From Streptomyces sp. JH34 (GTDB lineage Bacteria; Actinomycetota; Actinomycetes; Streptomycetales; Streptomycetaceae), in the NCBI RefSeq assembly GCF_029428875.1, contig NZ_JAJSOO010000001.1, positions 2,542,001 through 2,606,000 of the forward strand: a DNA stretch of 64,000 nt, written 5' to 3'. The position numbers were made by a program, and so were the translations under genes. This document shows positions 1-7,720 of this stretch, in pieces. A model generated the notes under the pieces. That model made no database searches, was not told the DNA's origin, and saw nothing but the letters and a program-made list of their open reading frames with translations. Every line of letters begins with the position of its first letter. Position 1 is the first letter of the stretch.

Positions 1-1
1 C

Positions 2-556
2 GCGCAGGAGGTCTTCGTCGCCCAGGGCTACCACGCCGCGGCGATGGACGACATCGCGGAGCGGGCGGGTGTCAGCAAGCCGGTGCTCTACCAGCACTTC
101 CCCGGCAAGCTGGAGCTCTACCTCGCCCTGCTCGACCAGCACTGCGAGTCGCTGCTCCAGGCGGTCCGCACGGCGCTCGCCTCGACCACGGACAACAAGC
201 TGCGCGTCGAGGCGACCATGGACGCCTACTTCGCCTACGTGGAGGACGAGGGCGGCGCCTTCCGCCTGGTCTTCGAGTCCGACCTGACCAACGAGCCGGC
301 GGTCCGCGAGAGGGTCGACCGGGTCTCGCTCCAGTGCGCGGAGGCCATCTCCGGCGTCATCGCCGGCGACACGGGGCTGTCCAAGGACGAATCGATGCTG
401 CTCGCGGTCGGTCTCGGCGGGGTGTCCCAGGTCGTGGCGCGGTACTGGCTGTCCAGCCCGTCCGGCATCCCGCGCGATTCCGCGGTGCAACTCCTGACGT
501 CGCTGGCCTGGCGCGGCATCGCCGGGTTCCCGCTGCACGGCACCGATCAGCACTGA
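2..556 (+). CDS. TetR-family transcriptional regulator, 5' truncated by window edge
   Basis: The reading frame is open from base 2 and ends with TGA at 554-556; the true start lies before the window. The first visible residues form a TetR helix-turn-helix (MDDIAERAGVSKPVLYQHF, an HTH with the usual YxHF end of the recognition helix), followed by an all-helical ligand-binding and dimerisation domain of about 140 residues. By family this is a one-component repressor that releases its operator on binding a small ligand. The ligand and targets are not evident. The DUF3107 gene downstream is on the same strand 135 bases away. Confidence 0.9.
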   Translation, partial: AQEVFVAQGYHAAAMDDIAERAGVSKPVLYQHFPGKLELYLALLDQHCESLLQAVRTALASTTDNKLRVEATMDAYFAYVEDEGGAFRLVFESDLTNEPAVRERVDRVSLQCAEAISGVIAGDTGLSKDESMLLAVGLGGVSQVVARYWLSSPSGIPRDSAVQLLTSLAWRGIAGFPLHGTDQH

Positions 557-691
557 GCCGGGCGTGACCCGCGGCGGGTGTTCGCTGCGGGCGTTGCCGG
601 TCGACCCGTGGTCCGTCCTTTCACCGGGCTAATGTGTCCTGCGTACGGCGCGGTTCACCGCGCAGAGACGGACCGTCGGAGGGACATAGCC

Positions 692-919
692 GTGGAGGTC
701 AAGATCGGGGTGCAGCACACGCCCCGCGAGATCGTTCTGGAGAGCGGGCTTTCCGCCGAAGAGGTCGAGAGCGCGGTCAGCGAGGCGCTCAACGGCAAGG
801 CGCAGCTGCTCAGCCTCACGGACGACAAGGGCCGCAAGGTCCTGGTGCCGGCCGACCGGATCGCCTACGTGGAGATCGGCGAGCCCAGCGCCCGGCGGGT
901 CGGATTCGGCGCGCTGTAG
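692..919 (+). CDS. DUF3107 family protein, 75 aa
   Basis: A small acidic protein starting VEVKIGVQHTPREIVLE. I chose GTG at 692 because CGGAGGG lies about 9 bases upstream; the frame is open back to 578 but that part looks non-coding. The sequence matches the actinobacterial DUF3107 family, which is 70-80 residues, has no known catalytic residues and commonly lies beside a TetR gene and a DEAD-box helicase, as here. No signal peptide or membrane segment. Function unknown. Confidence 0.85.
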   Translation: MEVKIGVQHTPREIVLESGLSAEEVESAVSEALNGKAQLLSLTDDKGRKVLVPADRIAYVEIGEPSARRVGFGAL

Positions 920-933
920 CCCGCGCGACGCGG

Positions 934-985
934 CGGAAGAGGTGGAGGCCCGGCGGAGGATTCCGCCGGGCCTCCACCTCTTCCG
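934..985 (+). terminator. 24-bp perfect hairpin after DUF3107 gene
   Basis: Arms 934-957 and 962-985 are perfectly complementary (CGGAAGAGGTGG... / ...CCACCTCTTCCG) around the 4-base loop GGAT. It begins 15 bases after the DUF3107 stop codon. There is no U-tract, as is usual for Streptomyces terminators. Confidence 0.8.
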
Positions 986-1115
986 CTCCGGATCCACTCC
1001 CCTTCTTCCCTCGGTGGGGTTCACGGGAGCGGAGTGAGGATTGCGTTCCGCGGGCCACGGGTAGGACCGACTGGGACCGACCGACCGCCACGCAATCAAG
1101 CGAGGTGACCCCTCC

Positions 1116-1391
1116 GTGCTCTGGGAATCCATCAGCTCCGTCGTGCTCGGGCTCGCCCTGTCCTGGGCCGCGCTCCACTACCTGCCCGGCCGTCTCCCGG
1201 CCTCCTCCCGCGTGGTCTTCGTCACGGGTGCGCTGGGTGCCCTGTTCGGCGCCTACCTGATGCACTCGACGCTCGGCTCGGGCCACGTCCTGGCGACGCC
1301 CACGGGCGCCGTGCTGGTCGGGGCGGTGACCCTGTCCCTGCTGATCCGACCGCGCGGCAGCCGGCCGGCACGGTCGGCTGCGGTCCAGTAG
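1116..1391 (+). CDS. Small integral membrane protein, 91 aa
   Basis: Starts at GTG 1116 after an AGGTGACC ribosome-binding sequence. About three hydrophobic helices are visible (roughly residues 7-25, 33-53 and 60-78), followed by a short basic tail rich in Arg and Pro that is probably cytoplasmic. I do not recognise a named family. It lies between the DUF3107 terminator and the convergent ferritin-like gene. The regular third-position GC supports it as a real gene; function unknown. Confidence 0.65.
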   Translation: MLWESISSVVLGLALSWAALHYLPGRLPASSRVVFVTGALGALFGAYLMHSTLGSGHVLATPTGAVLVGAVTLSLLIRPRGSRPARSAAVQ

Positions 1392-1436
1392 GGACCGGCC
1401 GCGGGTCGCCGACCGGCCGGCGACCCGGCGGGCCCG

Positions 1437-2183
1437 TCAGGCGGCGAGCCCGAGGGCGGCCATCCTCTTGGTGTGGGCCTCGGTGATGCGGGAGAACATC
1501 CTGCCGACCTCGGCCAGGTCGAACCCGTCCGCCACCCCGCCCACGAGCATCGTGGAGAGGGCGTCGCGGTCCGCCACCACCCGCTGGGCCTGCGAGAGCG
1601 CCTCGCCCATCAGCCTGCGCGCCCACAGCGCGAGCCTTCCGCCGACCCGGGGCTCCGCCTCGATGGCCGCCCGCACCTTCTCCACGGCGAAGTTGCCGTG
1701 GCCCGTGTCGTCGAGCACGGAGATGACGAGGGAGCGGGTGTCGGAGTCGAGACGCGCCGCGATCTCCCGGTAGAAGTCGCTGGCGATCGAGTCGCCGACG
1801 TACGCCTTGACCAGGCCCTCCAGCCAGTCCGACGGGGCCGTCTGGCGGTGGAAGTCGTCCAGCGCCTTCGCGAACGGCTCCATGGCCGCCGTCGGAGCCT
1901 CCTGGATGGCCGAGAGCCGGTCGGTGATCTGCTCGAAATGGTGGAACTCGGCGGACGCCATCTTTGCCAGTGCAGCCTTGTCACCGAGTGTCGGCGCGAG
2001 TTTGGCGTCCTCGGCGAGCCGCTCGAAAGCCGCGAGTTCCCCGTAGGCGAGCGCACCCAGGAGATCCACGACCGCGGCGCGGTACTGCGGGTCTGCGGAC
2101 GCGGTGGCCCAGTCCTGGGCGGCGATTCCGGTCGGTGCGGGCGCTTCGTCCGGTGCTTCAGTGGCGTTGTCAGGCGTCTCCAT
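1437..2183 (-). CDS. Ferritin-like MiaE_2-type protein
   Basis: A 248-aa all-helical protein. The start ATG (2181-2183) was chosen because the frame's upstream extension is only antisense to the helicase gene. Candidate iron ligands are visible: E49, an ExxH motif at E79-H82, E140 and H162, the spacing expected for a ferritin-like di-iron four-helix bundle. It matches the actinobacterial relatives of the tRNA hydroxylase MiaE (MiaE_2 family). Whether it really hydroxylates ms2i6A in tRNA is not established; other di-iron oxidation chemistry is possible. It is divergent from the DEAD-box helicase across a 384-base gap. Confidence 0.8.
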   Translation of the reverse strand: METPDNATEAPDEAPAPTGIAAQDWATASADPQYRAAVVDLLGALAYGELAAFERLAEDAKLAPTLGDKAALAKMASAEFHHFEQITDRLSAIQEAPTAAMEPFAKALDDFHRQTAPSDWLEGLVKAYVGDSIASDFYREIAARLDSDTRSLVISVLDDTGHGNFAVEKVRAAIEAEPRVGGRLALWARRLMGEALSQAQRVVADRDALSTMLVGGVADGFDLAEVGRMFSRITEAHTKRMAALGLAA

Positions 2184-2567
2184 GAAGCGCAGAATAGCCC
2201 GAGCCGACGACGTCGTAAGGGCCCGGTCGGCAGGAGACATCACACCCTTCCGATGAATTCGCCCGACACGTATGCGCGAATCCGGGGTACAGTGGTATTG
2301 CGCTTGCTGAGCATTTCCTGTGCCACGAGCGCGACCTTGAATGAGGATGCCCGGTCGGTGGCCCGATCGGCTCCGACCCGACAGCCCTCCACGCGGGGCG
2401 TACACCATGTACGACCGCAGATGAGGGGCCCCCTCAGCGGCACGAACGCTCGAGCGACGGCAGTGGTCCCGCGCCACCCGGCCCATCCACGGCCGGATGA
2501 CCAACCCCGGCACGGTACGACCCCCAGCGTTCGCCTTCGGGCCGCGTCTCACAGAAGAGGCAGCACC
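2184..2567. other. Long divergent intergenic region / helicase 5' leader
   Basis: 384 bases separate the starts of the MiaE-like gene and the helicase. The part nearest the MiaE-like gene is relatively AT-rich (2255-2345) and probably holds the promoters; TACAGT at 2291-2296 could be a -10 for the helicase. That would give a 5' leader of more than 250 nt, which is long for Streptomyces. The leader contains the small ORF 2497-2571 described separately. No riboswitch was recognised. Confidence 0.45.
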
Positions 2568-2571
2568 CTGA
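2497..2571 (+). CDS. Possible 24-codon upstream ORF overlapping helicase start
   Basis: ATG at 2497 (MTNPGTVRPP...) ends with TGA at 2569-2571, which overlaps the CTG start codon of the helicase (2568-2570) in the arrangement CTGA. A terminating ribosome would sit directly on the helicase start, so translational coupling is possible. No good ribosome-binding site precedes the ATG. It could be a chance ORF. Confidence 0.3.
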   Translation: MTNPGTVRPPAFAFGPRLTEEAAP

Positions 2572-4613
2572 CTACGTTCCGCGACCTCGGAATCCTTACC
2601 GAGACGGCCGAAGCCCTCGAGGCGGTCGGCATCACGTCCCCCTTCCCCATCCAGGAGATGACGCTCCCCGTGGCGCTCTCCGGCTCCGACGTCATCGGCC
2701 AGGCCAAGACCGGCACCGGCAAGACGCTCGGTTTCGGCCTCCCGCTCCTGGAGCGCGTGACCGTCCCCGCCGACGTCGAGGCGGGCCGCGCGGCGCCCGA
2801 GAAACTGACGGACGCGCCGCAGGCGCTCATCGTCGTCCCCACCCGCGAGCTCTGCCAGCAGGTCACCAACGACCTGCTGACCGCCGGCAAGGTCCGTAAC
2901 GTCCGCGTCCTCGCGATCTACGGCGGCCGGGCGTACGAGCCCCAGGTCGAGGCCCTCAAGAAGGGCGTCGACGTGATCGTCGGCACCCCGGGCCGGCTCC
3001 TCGACCTCGCAGGCCAGCGCAAGCTCGACCTCTCGCACATCCGCGCCCTCGTCCTGGACGAGGCCGACGAGATGCTCGACCTGGGCTTCCTGCCCGACGT
3101 CGAGCGCATCATCACGATGCTGCCGCCGAAGCGCCAGACCATGCTGTTCTCCGCGACCATGCCCGGTGCGGTCATCAGCCTGGCGCGCCGGTACATGTCG
3201 CAGCCGACGCACATCAACGCCACCTCGCCCGACGACGAGGGCACGACCGTCAAGAACACGGCGCAGTACGTCTACCGCGCCCACTCGATGGACAAGCCCG
3301 AGATGGTCTCCCGCATCCTGCAGGCCGAGAGCCGCGGACTCGCGATGATCTTCTGCCGTACGAAGCGGACGGCCGCCGACATCGCGGAGCAGCTGGAGAA
3401 GCGCGGCTTCGCGTCCGGCGCGGTCCACGGCGACCTCGGCCAGGGCGCCCGTGAGCAGGCGCTGCGCGCCTTCCGCAACGGCAAGGTGGACGTCCTCGTC
3501 TGCACCGATGTCGCCGCGCGCGGCATCGACGTCGAGGGTGTGACCCATGTCATCAACTACCAGTCGCCGGAGGACGAGAAGACCTACCTCCACCGCATCG
3601 GCCGTACCGGCCGCGCGGGCGCCAAGGGCACCGCGATCACGCTGGTCGACTGGGACGACATCCCGCGCTGGCAGCTGATCAACAAGGTGCTGGACCTGAA
3701 GTTCCCCGACCCGCCGGAGACGTACTCCACCTCTCCGCACCTGTACGAGGACCTCGGCATCCCGGCCGGCACCAAGGGTGTGCTGCCGCGTGCGGAGCGG
3801 ACCCGCGCGGGTCTGCGGGCGGAGGAGATCGAGGACCTCGGCGAGACGGGCGGCCGCGGCCGCAAGTCCGCCCCCGCCGCCGCCGCGCCCCGTGAGGAGC
3901 GCGCGCCGCGCACGCCGCGCCAGCGTCGTCGCACCCGCGGCGGCAGCTCCCTCGAGGAGGGCGCCGTCACCGTGCCGGCACCCGCCGACGGGGCGGCCGG
4001 TGAGGACACGTCGGAGCCGCGCACCCCGCGCCGCCGTCGCCGCACCCGCGCCGCCGCCGAAGCCGTGGCGGAGGCCGCGGTGACCGTGGTGGAGGCCCCG
4101 GCCGCCGAGCCCGTGGTCGTACCCGAAGCCGAGCCCGCCGCGGAGGAGAAGCCCCGCCGTCGCCGCACGCGCGCCACGGCCACGGCCACGGCCACGAAGC
4201 CTGCCGTCGCGCAGGCCCCGGCCGCCGAGCCCGTGGTCGACTTCCAGACCGTGGCCGTCGCCGCACAGGCGGCGGAGCCCGTGGCCACCAAGCCGCGCCG
4301 CCGGGCCCGTGTCGTGAAGCCGGCCGACGAGGTCGACTTCCAGATCGCCCCGGTCTCCGAGCCCGTGCCGCAGACCAGGGCGCGCCGCAGCACCCGGAGC
4401 GCGGCGAAGCCGAAGACCGAGGCCGTCGCCGACACGGCCGCCGTCGAGGAGGCCGCGGAGACCAAGCCGCGCCGTCGTCGGCCGCGTGCCGCCGCGGAGA
4501 AGGCGGAGGCCGCCGCGGTGACCGTGGCGACGGACGGCGAGGCGGCTCCCGCGAAGCCGCGCAGGCGCCGTTCCCGCGCGGCGGCTGCCGCCACCGAGAC
4601 GACCGAGGGCTGA
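2568..4613 (+). CDS. DEAD-box ATP-dependent RNA helicase with basic repeat tail
   Basis: 681 aa if translation starts at CTG 2568. That start is preferred because AGAAGAGG (2553-2560) lies 7 bases upstream and the next residues (TTFRDLGIL) are where the family begins; in-frame alternatives are GTG near 2464 and ATG near 2420, with worse context. RecA domain 1 has the Q motif, Walker A AKTGTGKT (46-53), PTREL, DEAD (164-167) and SAT (195-197). Domain 2 ends in HRIGRTGRAG (342-351). From about residue 400 the protein is an Ala/Glu/Pro/Val-rich disordered tail with at least seven basic clusters of the RRRR(T/S)RA kind, likely RNA-binding. It resembles RhlE/DeaD-type helicases that unwind structured RNA in ribosome assembly or mRNA decay. 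Confidence 0.93.
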   Translation: MTTFRDLGILTETAEALEAVGITSPFPIQEMTLPVALSGSDVIGQAKTGTGKTLGFGLPLLERVTVPADVEAGRAAPEKLTDAPQALIVVPTRELCQQVTNDLLTAGKVRNVRVLAIYGGRAYEPQVEALKKGVDVIVGTPGRLLDLAGQRKLDLSHIRALVLDEADEMLDLGFLPDVERIITMLPPKRQTMLFSATMPGAVISLARRYMSQPTHINATSPDDEGTTVKNTAQYVYRAHSMDKPEMVSRILQAESRGLAMIFCRTKRTAADIAEQLEKRGFASGAVHGDLGQGAREQALRAFRNGKVDVLVCTDVAARGIDVEGVTHVINYQSPEDEKTYLHRIGRTGRAGAKGTAITLVDWDDIPRWQLINKVLDLKFPDPPETYSTSPHLYEDLGIPAGTKGVLPRAERTRAGLRAEEIEDLGETGGRGRKSAPAAAAPREERAPRTPRQRRRTRGGSSLEEGAVTVPAPADGAAGEDTSEPRTPRRRRRTRAAAEAVAEAAVTVVEAPAAEPVVVPEAEPAAEEKPRRRRTRATATATATKPAVAQAPAAEPVVDFQTVAVAAQAAEPVATKPRRRARVVKPADEVDFQIAPVSEPVPQTRARRSTRSAAKPKTEAVADTAAVEEAAETKPRRRRPRAAAEKAEAAAVTVATDGEAAPAKPRRRRSRAAAAATETTEG

Positions 4614-4633
4614 TCCCCGGCCGCAGTCACCTT

Positions 4634-4676
4634 CGTACGGCCCCGGTCCCCGCAGTGCGGGGGCCGGGGCCGTACG
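4634..4676 (+). terminator. Terminator hairpin after helicase
   Basis: CGTACGGCCCCGG at 4634-4646 pairs with CCGGGGCCGTACG at 4664-4676, with a further CCCCGCA/TGCGGGG stem inside. It lies 20 bases after the helicase stop. Confidence 0.85.
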
Positions 4677-4719
4677 TCCGCCCGGGCATGTCCGGGCCCC
4701 CGGGGATACGCTCGGCCCC

Positions 4720-5574
4720 ATGAGCCGGCCGCCCACCTTCACCCCGCCCCCCTGTGCCCGTGCCCGCGTACTGCGTACCGAGCGCGGGGACTTCGCCGCG
4801 CTGGACGCCACGCCGGCTGCCGGCGCGCACTCCACCGCCCTCCTGCTGCCCGGGTACACCGGCAGCAAGGAGGACTTCATCGCGCTGCTCGAACCCCTCG
4901 CCGAGGCCGGGTTCCGCGTGCTCTCCCTCGATGGCCGCGGGCAGTACGAGACCGAAGGGGACGGCCGTCAAGAGGCTTACGTCCAGGCGGAGTTGGCCCT
5001 TGACGTGCTGGCGCAGGCCGCCGCCGTCGACGACGTTCCGGCATCCGGCGGCATCCATCTGCTCGGGCACTCCCTGGGCGGGCAGATCGCCCGCGCGGCC
5101 GTGCTGCGGGACGCCTCGCCCTTCCGCTCGCTGACCCTGATGTCGTCCGGTCCCGCCGAGATCGACCCCGCCCAGCAGAAGAAGGCGCGGCTGCTCAGCG
5201 ACGCGCTCGGCCGTTGGACCATGGCCGAGGTGTGGCGGATGATGCGCGCGATGGACCCGCCCGAGGACGCGGACACCGGTGACGGCGAGGACCTGCGCCG
5301 CCGCTGGATGCGCCACGACCCGGCCCAGCTGATCGCCACCGGGGCGCAGCTGTCCTCAGAGCCGGACCGGGTGGCCGAGCTCGCCTCGCTGGCCCTGCCC
5401 GTGCACGTGATCTCGGGCGAGCGCGACGACGTCTGGCCGGTGCCGCTGCTGGACGACATGGCGCGACGGCTCGGCGCCCGGCGCACCGTCATCGAGGACG
5501 CCGAGCACTCCCCCAACACGGCCCGGCCGGTGGAGACCGCGGCGGCCCTGGTCTCGTTCTGGAACGGCGTCTGA
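4720..5574 (+). CDS. Alpha/beta-hydrolase fold protein
   Basis: 284 aa, cytoplasmic (no signal peptide). The nucleophile elbow GHSLGG places the catalytic serine at S118; the acid is D236 or D237 (GERDDVWP) and the histidine H263 (DAEHSPN), in the order and spacing of alpha/beta hydrolases. LPGYTGSKED near residue 44 forms the oxyanion loop. The family includes lysophospholipases, esterases and carbon-carbon hydrolases; substrate cannot be told. It follows the helicase terminator and is convergent with the NYN gene. Confidence 0.88.
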   Translation: MSRPPTFTPPPCARARVLRTERGDFAALDATPAAGAHSTALLLPGYTGSKEDFIALLEPLAEAGFRVLSLDGRGQYETEGDGRQEAYVQAELALDVLAQAAAVDDVPASGGIHLLGHSLGGQIARAAVLRDASPFRSLTLMSSGPAEIDPAQQKKARLLSDALGRWTMAEVWRMMRAMDPPEDADTGDGEDLRRRWMRHDPAQLIATGAQLSSEPDRVAELASLALPVHVISGERDDVWPVPLLDDMARRLGARRTVIEDAEHSPNTARPVETAAALVSFWNGV

Positions 5575-5607
5575 CGCTCCCCCGCGCGTGCCGTGGGGGC
5601 AGCGGCG

Positions 5608-6519
5608 TCAGTACTGCGCCTGCAGGTGCTGCCAGAAACCGTCGCGCAGCGCCCGGCGCAGATGGGCGTGGCCGCGCAGCGAGTGCTGGAGGAGGCGTTC
5701 GGCCTCGACGAGCAGGTCCTGGTCGACGGAGCCGGGGAGGTACGGGCGCCCGGGCAGCAGATCGGCCAGGGCCTCCCTGCCCCGCGAGGAGAGCCAGCCG
5801 GCGGCGATCTGCGCGCCGACGAAGCGGACGTCCTCACGTGAGGGGGCGGGGCTGTCGTCCTCGTACATGGTGACGGAGCGCCTGGTCACGTACGGGCGGC
5901 AGAAGTCGAGGTCGAAGGTGCGCTGGCTGTCGACCTCCCACAGCAGCGGCTCGGCCTGGTTCCGGCCCTCGCCGGCCTCGATGCCCCAGAGGTGCACGCG
6001 GGCGCCGTAGCCCTGGGCGGCCTCGACGGCCGAGACCAGGTCCTCGTCGCCGCCGACGAGTGCCGCGTCGCTGATGGCGCGGTGCCGGGCGAGCGACTCC
6101 AGGTCGGTGCGGATGAGTGAGTCGACGCCCTTCTGCTGGTTGTTGGCGTTGAGGTTGCCGAGCCTGACCTTGACGTCGGGGAGTTCGGCGATGGCCTGCT
6201 GCTCGACGGTGTGGATCCGGCGCCTGGCCCCGTCGTACCAGTACACGCGCAGCAGCCGGCTGTCGGCGAAGATCGTGCGGGCCTTGTCGATGAAGGCCTC
6301 GATCAGTCCTTCGGCGTCCAGGTCGAAGGACCGGCGGTCCTCCGTGCCGGTGACGAGCAGCCCGGCCGCCGCGTAGACATAGCCCGCGTCCACGAAGATC
6401 GCGTGGGTGGAGGGCGTCTTCGACACCTCGGCGAGCACCCGCAGGAGCAACTCGTTGGTGCGGTCCAGCTGATCGCGGATTCCGGACCCTTCGTCCGTCC
6501 GCGCGTCCGCGTGACTCAT
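5608..6519 (-). CDS. NYN (PIN-like) domain protein, putative ribonuclease
   Basis: 303 aa. The N-terminal part has the NYN signature FVDAGYVYAAAG (acidic D44) and later acidic positions in the SLIRTDLESL and GGDEDLVSAV segments, which together would bind the metal ion of a PIN-like nuclease. The C-terminal 100 residues form a helical extension without a recognised motif. By family these act on RNA. The start ATG has GAGG about 6 bases upstream, and an AT-rich divergent region (6536-6600) separates it from the 50-aa ORF. Confidence 0.8.
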   Translation of the reverse strand: MSHADARTDEGSGIRDQLDRTNELLLRVLAEVSKTPSTHAIFVDAGYVYAAAGLLVTGTEDRRSFDLDAEGLIEAFIDKARTIFADSRLLRVYWYDGARRRIHTVEQQAIAELPDVKVRLGNLNANNQQKGVDSLIRTDLESLARHRAISDAALVGGDEDLVSAVEAAQGYGARVHLWGIEAGEGRNQAEPLLWEVDSQRTFDLDFCRPYVTRRSVTMYEDDSPAPSREDVRFVGAQIAAGWLSSRGREALADLLPGRPYLPGSVDQDLLVEAERLLQHSLRGHAHLRRALRDGFWQHLQAQY

Positions 6520-6728
6520 GCGGACCTCATTGTCCGCGCATGACTGATTACCGACGGGTACTTAGACATCCAAAAAATTTCCTTAGCGTAGGGAATGTTT
6601 GCGCAGGGCAAGCCGTTGTACCCCTTGTGGAGCGCGAGGCGCAGGCGTCTTGCGCTCCCATCCTTGCGGACGGCCAGACCGTCCTCCCAGTAGTTCTCCA
6701 GCAGGAGGATCAGACGAAGGGAAGCCAT

Positions 6729-6881
6729 ATGCGCTTCGAGATCATGCGACTCGACGACGTCGACGGTACCGCCGTGGACAGCACCGTCGTGGACGCCGCC
6801 TCCGTCAACCGGATCGTGCAGCAGGCCGCCGCCATGGGCCAGCGCATCTACATCCGGCCGGCCGACACGTCGGCTTCGTAA
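6729..6881 (+). CDS. Conserved 50-aa protein of unknown function
   Basis: ATG at 6729 follows GAAGGGAAG by a few bases. The product (MRFEIMRLDDVDGTAVDSTV...) is compact, acidic and lacks a signal peptide or membrane helix; it ends IYIRPADTSAS. The frame is open upstream to an ATG at 6540, but the extra part is poorly biased and the ribosome-binding site supports the short form. I recall near-identical short ORFs in other streptomycetes, but no function. It is followed by a strong hairpin, so it may be its own transcription unit. Confidence 0.75.
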   Translation: MRFEIMRLDDVDGTAVDSTVVDAASVNRIVQQAAAMGQRIYIRPADTSAS

Positions 6882-6936
6882 CACCTTGCATCGCTTCGTG
6901 TCGCTGATTTCGAGCGGATGACGAGCTGAAGACGAG

Positions 6937-6969
6937 GCGCCCCCGCACGGAAGGTCCGTGCGGGGGCGC
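6937..6969. terminator. 15-bp perfect hairpin between convergent genes
   Basis: GCGCCCCCGCACGGA (6937-6951) pairs fully with TCCGTGCGGGGGCGC (6955-6969) around a 3-base loop. It lies between the ends of the 50-aa ORF and the convergent marC-like gene, so it can serve both. Confidence 0.85.
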
Positions 6970-7003
6970 TGTGGTGTCCGGCCCGTGTCCGGACACCCGG
7001 GTC

Positions 7004-7609
7004 TCAGGAGTTCTGGATGACCTGGGTGACGCCGTTGATGATCTGCTGCACCGCGATCGCCGAGAGCATCATCCCGGCGAGCCGGGTCACCAGGACCACG
7101 CCGCCGTCCTTGATCACGCGGATGATCAGCAGCGAGTACCGCATGGTCACCCAGAGCACGAGGTGCATGGCGACGATCGCCGACCAGACCGAGATCTGGC
7201 CGGAGGTCCCGTCGGCGTTCTGCACCGCGAGGATCACCGAGACGATCGCGCCGGGGCCGGCGAGCAGCGGCATGCCGAGCGGCACCAGCGCCACGTTGAC
7301 GTCCTTGGTCTGCGTCGGCTCGTCCGTCTTGCCGGTGAGCAGGTCCAGCGCGATGAGCAGCAGGAGGAGACCGCCCGCGATCATCAGCGCGGGCACCGAG
7401 ACGTGCAGGTAGTCCAGGATCTGCTGGCCGAGCAGACCGAAGACGGCGATCACGCCGAAGGCGACGCCCACGGCCTGCAGGGCCATCCTGCGCTGGACCT
7501 TGGCGGGGCGGCCCGCGGTGAGGGCCAGGAAGATCGGGGTGATTCCGGGCGGATCCATGATCACGAAGAGGGTGAGGAAAAGGGATCCGAAGACAGCGAT
7601 GTCGAACAC
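7004..7609 (-). CDS. MarC-family integral membrane protein
   Basis: 201 aa, starting at GTG 7609 (VFDIAVFGSLF). About six transmembrane helices; the family-typical VIMDPPGITPIF segment near residue 16 and a matching LVPLGMPLLAGPGAIVSVI segment near residue 110 show the internal duplication of MarC proteins. The family was once linked to multiple antibiotic resistance, but that role was withdrawn and the transported compound is unknown. It lies upstream of the hairpin at 6937 and downstream of the PHP gene on the same strand. Confidence 0.9.
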   Translation of the reverse strand: MFDIAVFGSLFLTLFVIMDPPGITPIFLALTAGRPAKVQRRMALQAVGVAFGVIAVFGLLGQQILDYLHVSVPALMIAGGLLLLLIALDLLTGKTDEPTQTKDVNVALVPLGMPLLAGPGAIVSVILAVQNADGTSGQISVWSAIVAMHLVLWVTMRYSLLIIRVIKDGGVVLVTRLAGMMLSAIAVQQIINGVTQVIQNS

Positions 7610-7720
7610 GGTGAGCCTTGCGAGTGGGGAGCGGGCCGAACAGGAGGATGCGTGCGCCCGCGCACCACGGGACAGCCGGGCACACGGTGACGCGACAGGG
7701 GAAGAGGGGGCGGGGCCCCG

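Noticed and set aside
1437..4880. Minus-strand frame of over 1100 codons covering the helicase gene
   Set aside because: Only the last 248 codons (the ferritin-like protein) are real; the rest is an antisense open frame caused by high GC third positions, with His/Arg/Gly-rich low-complexity sequence.
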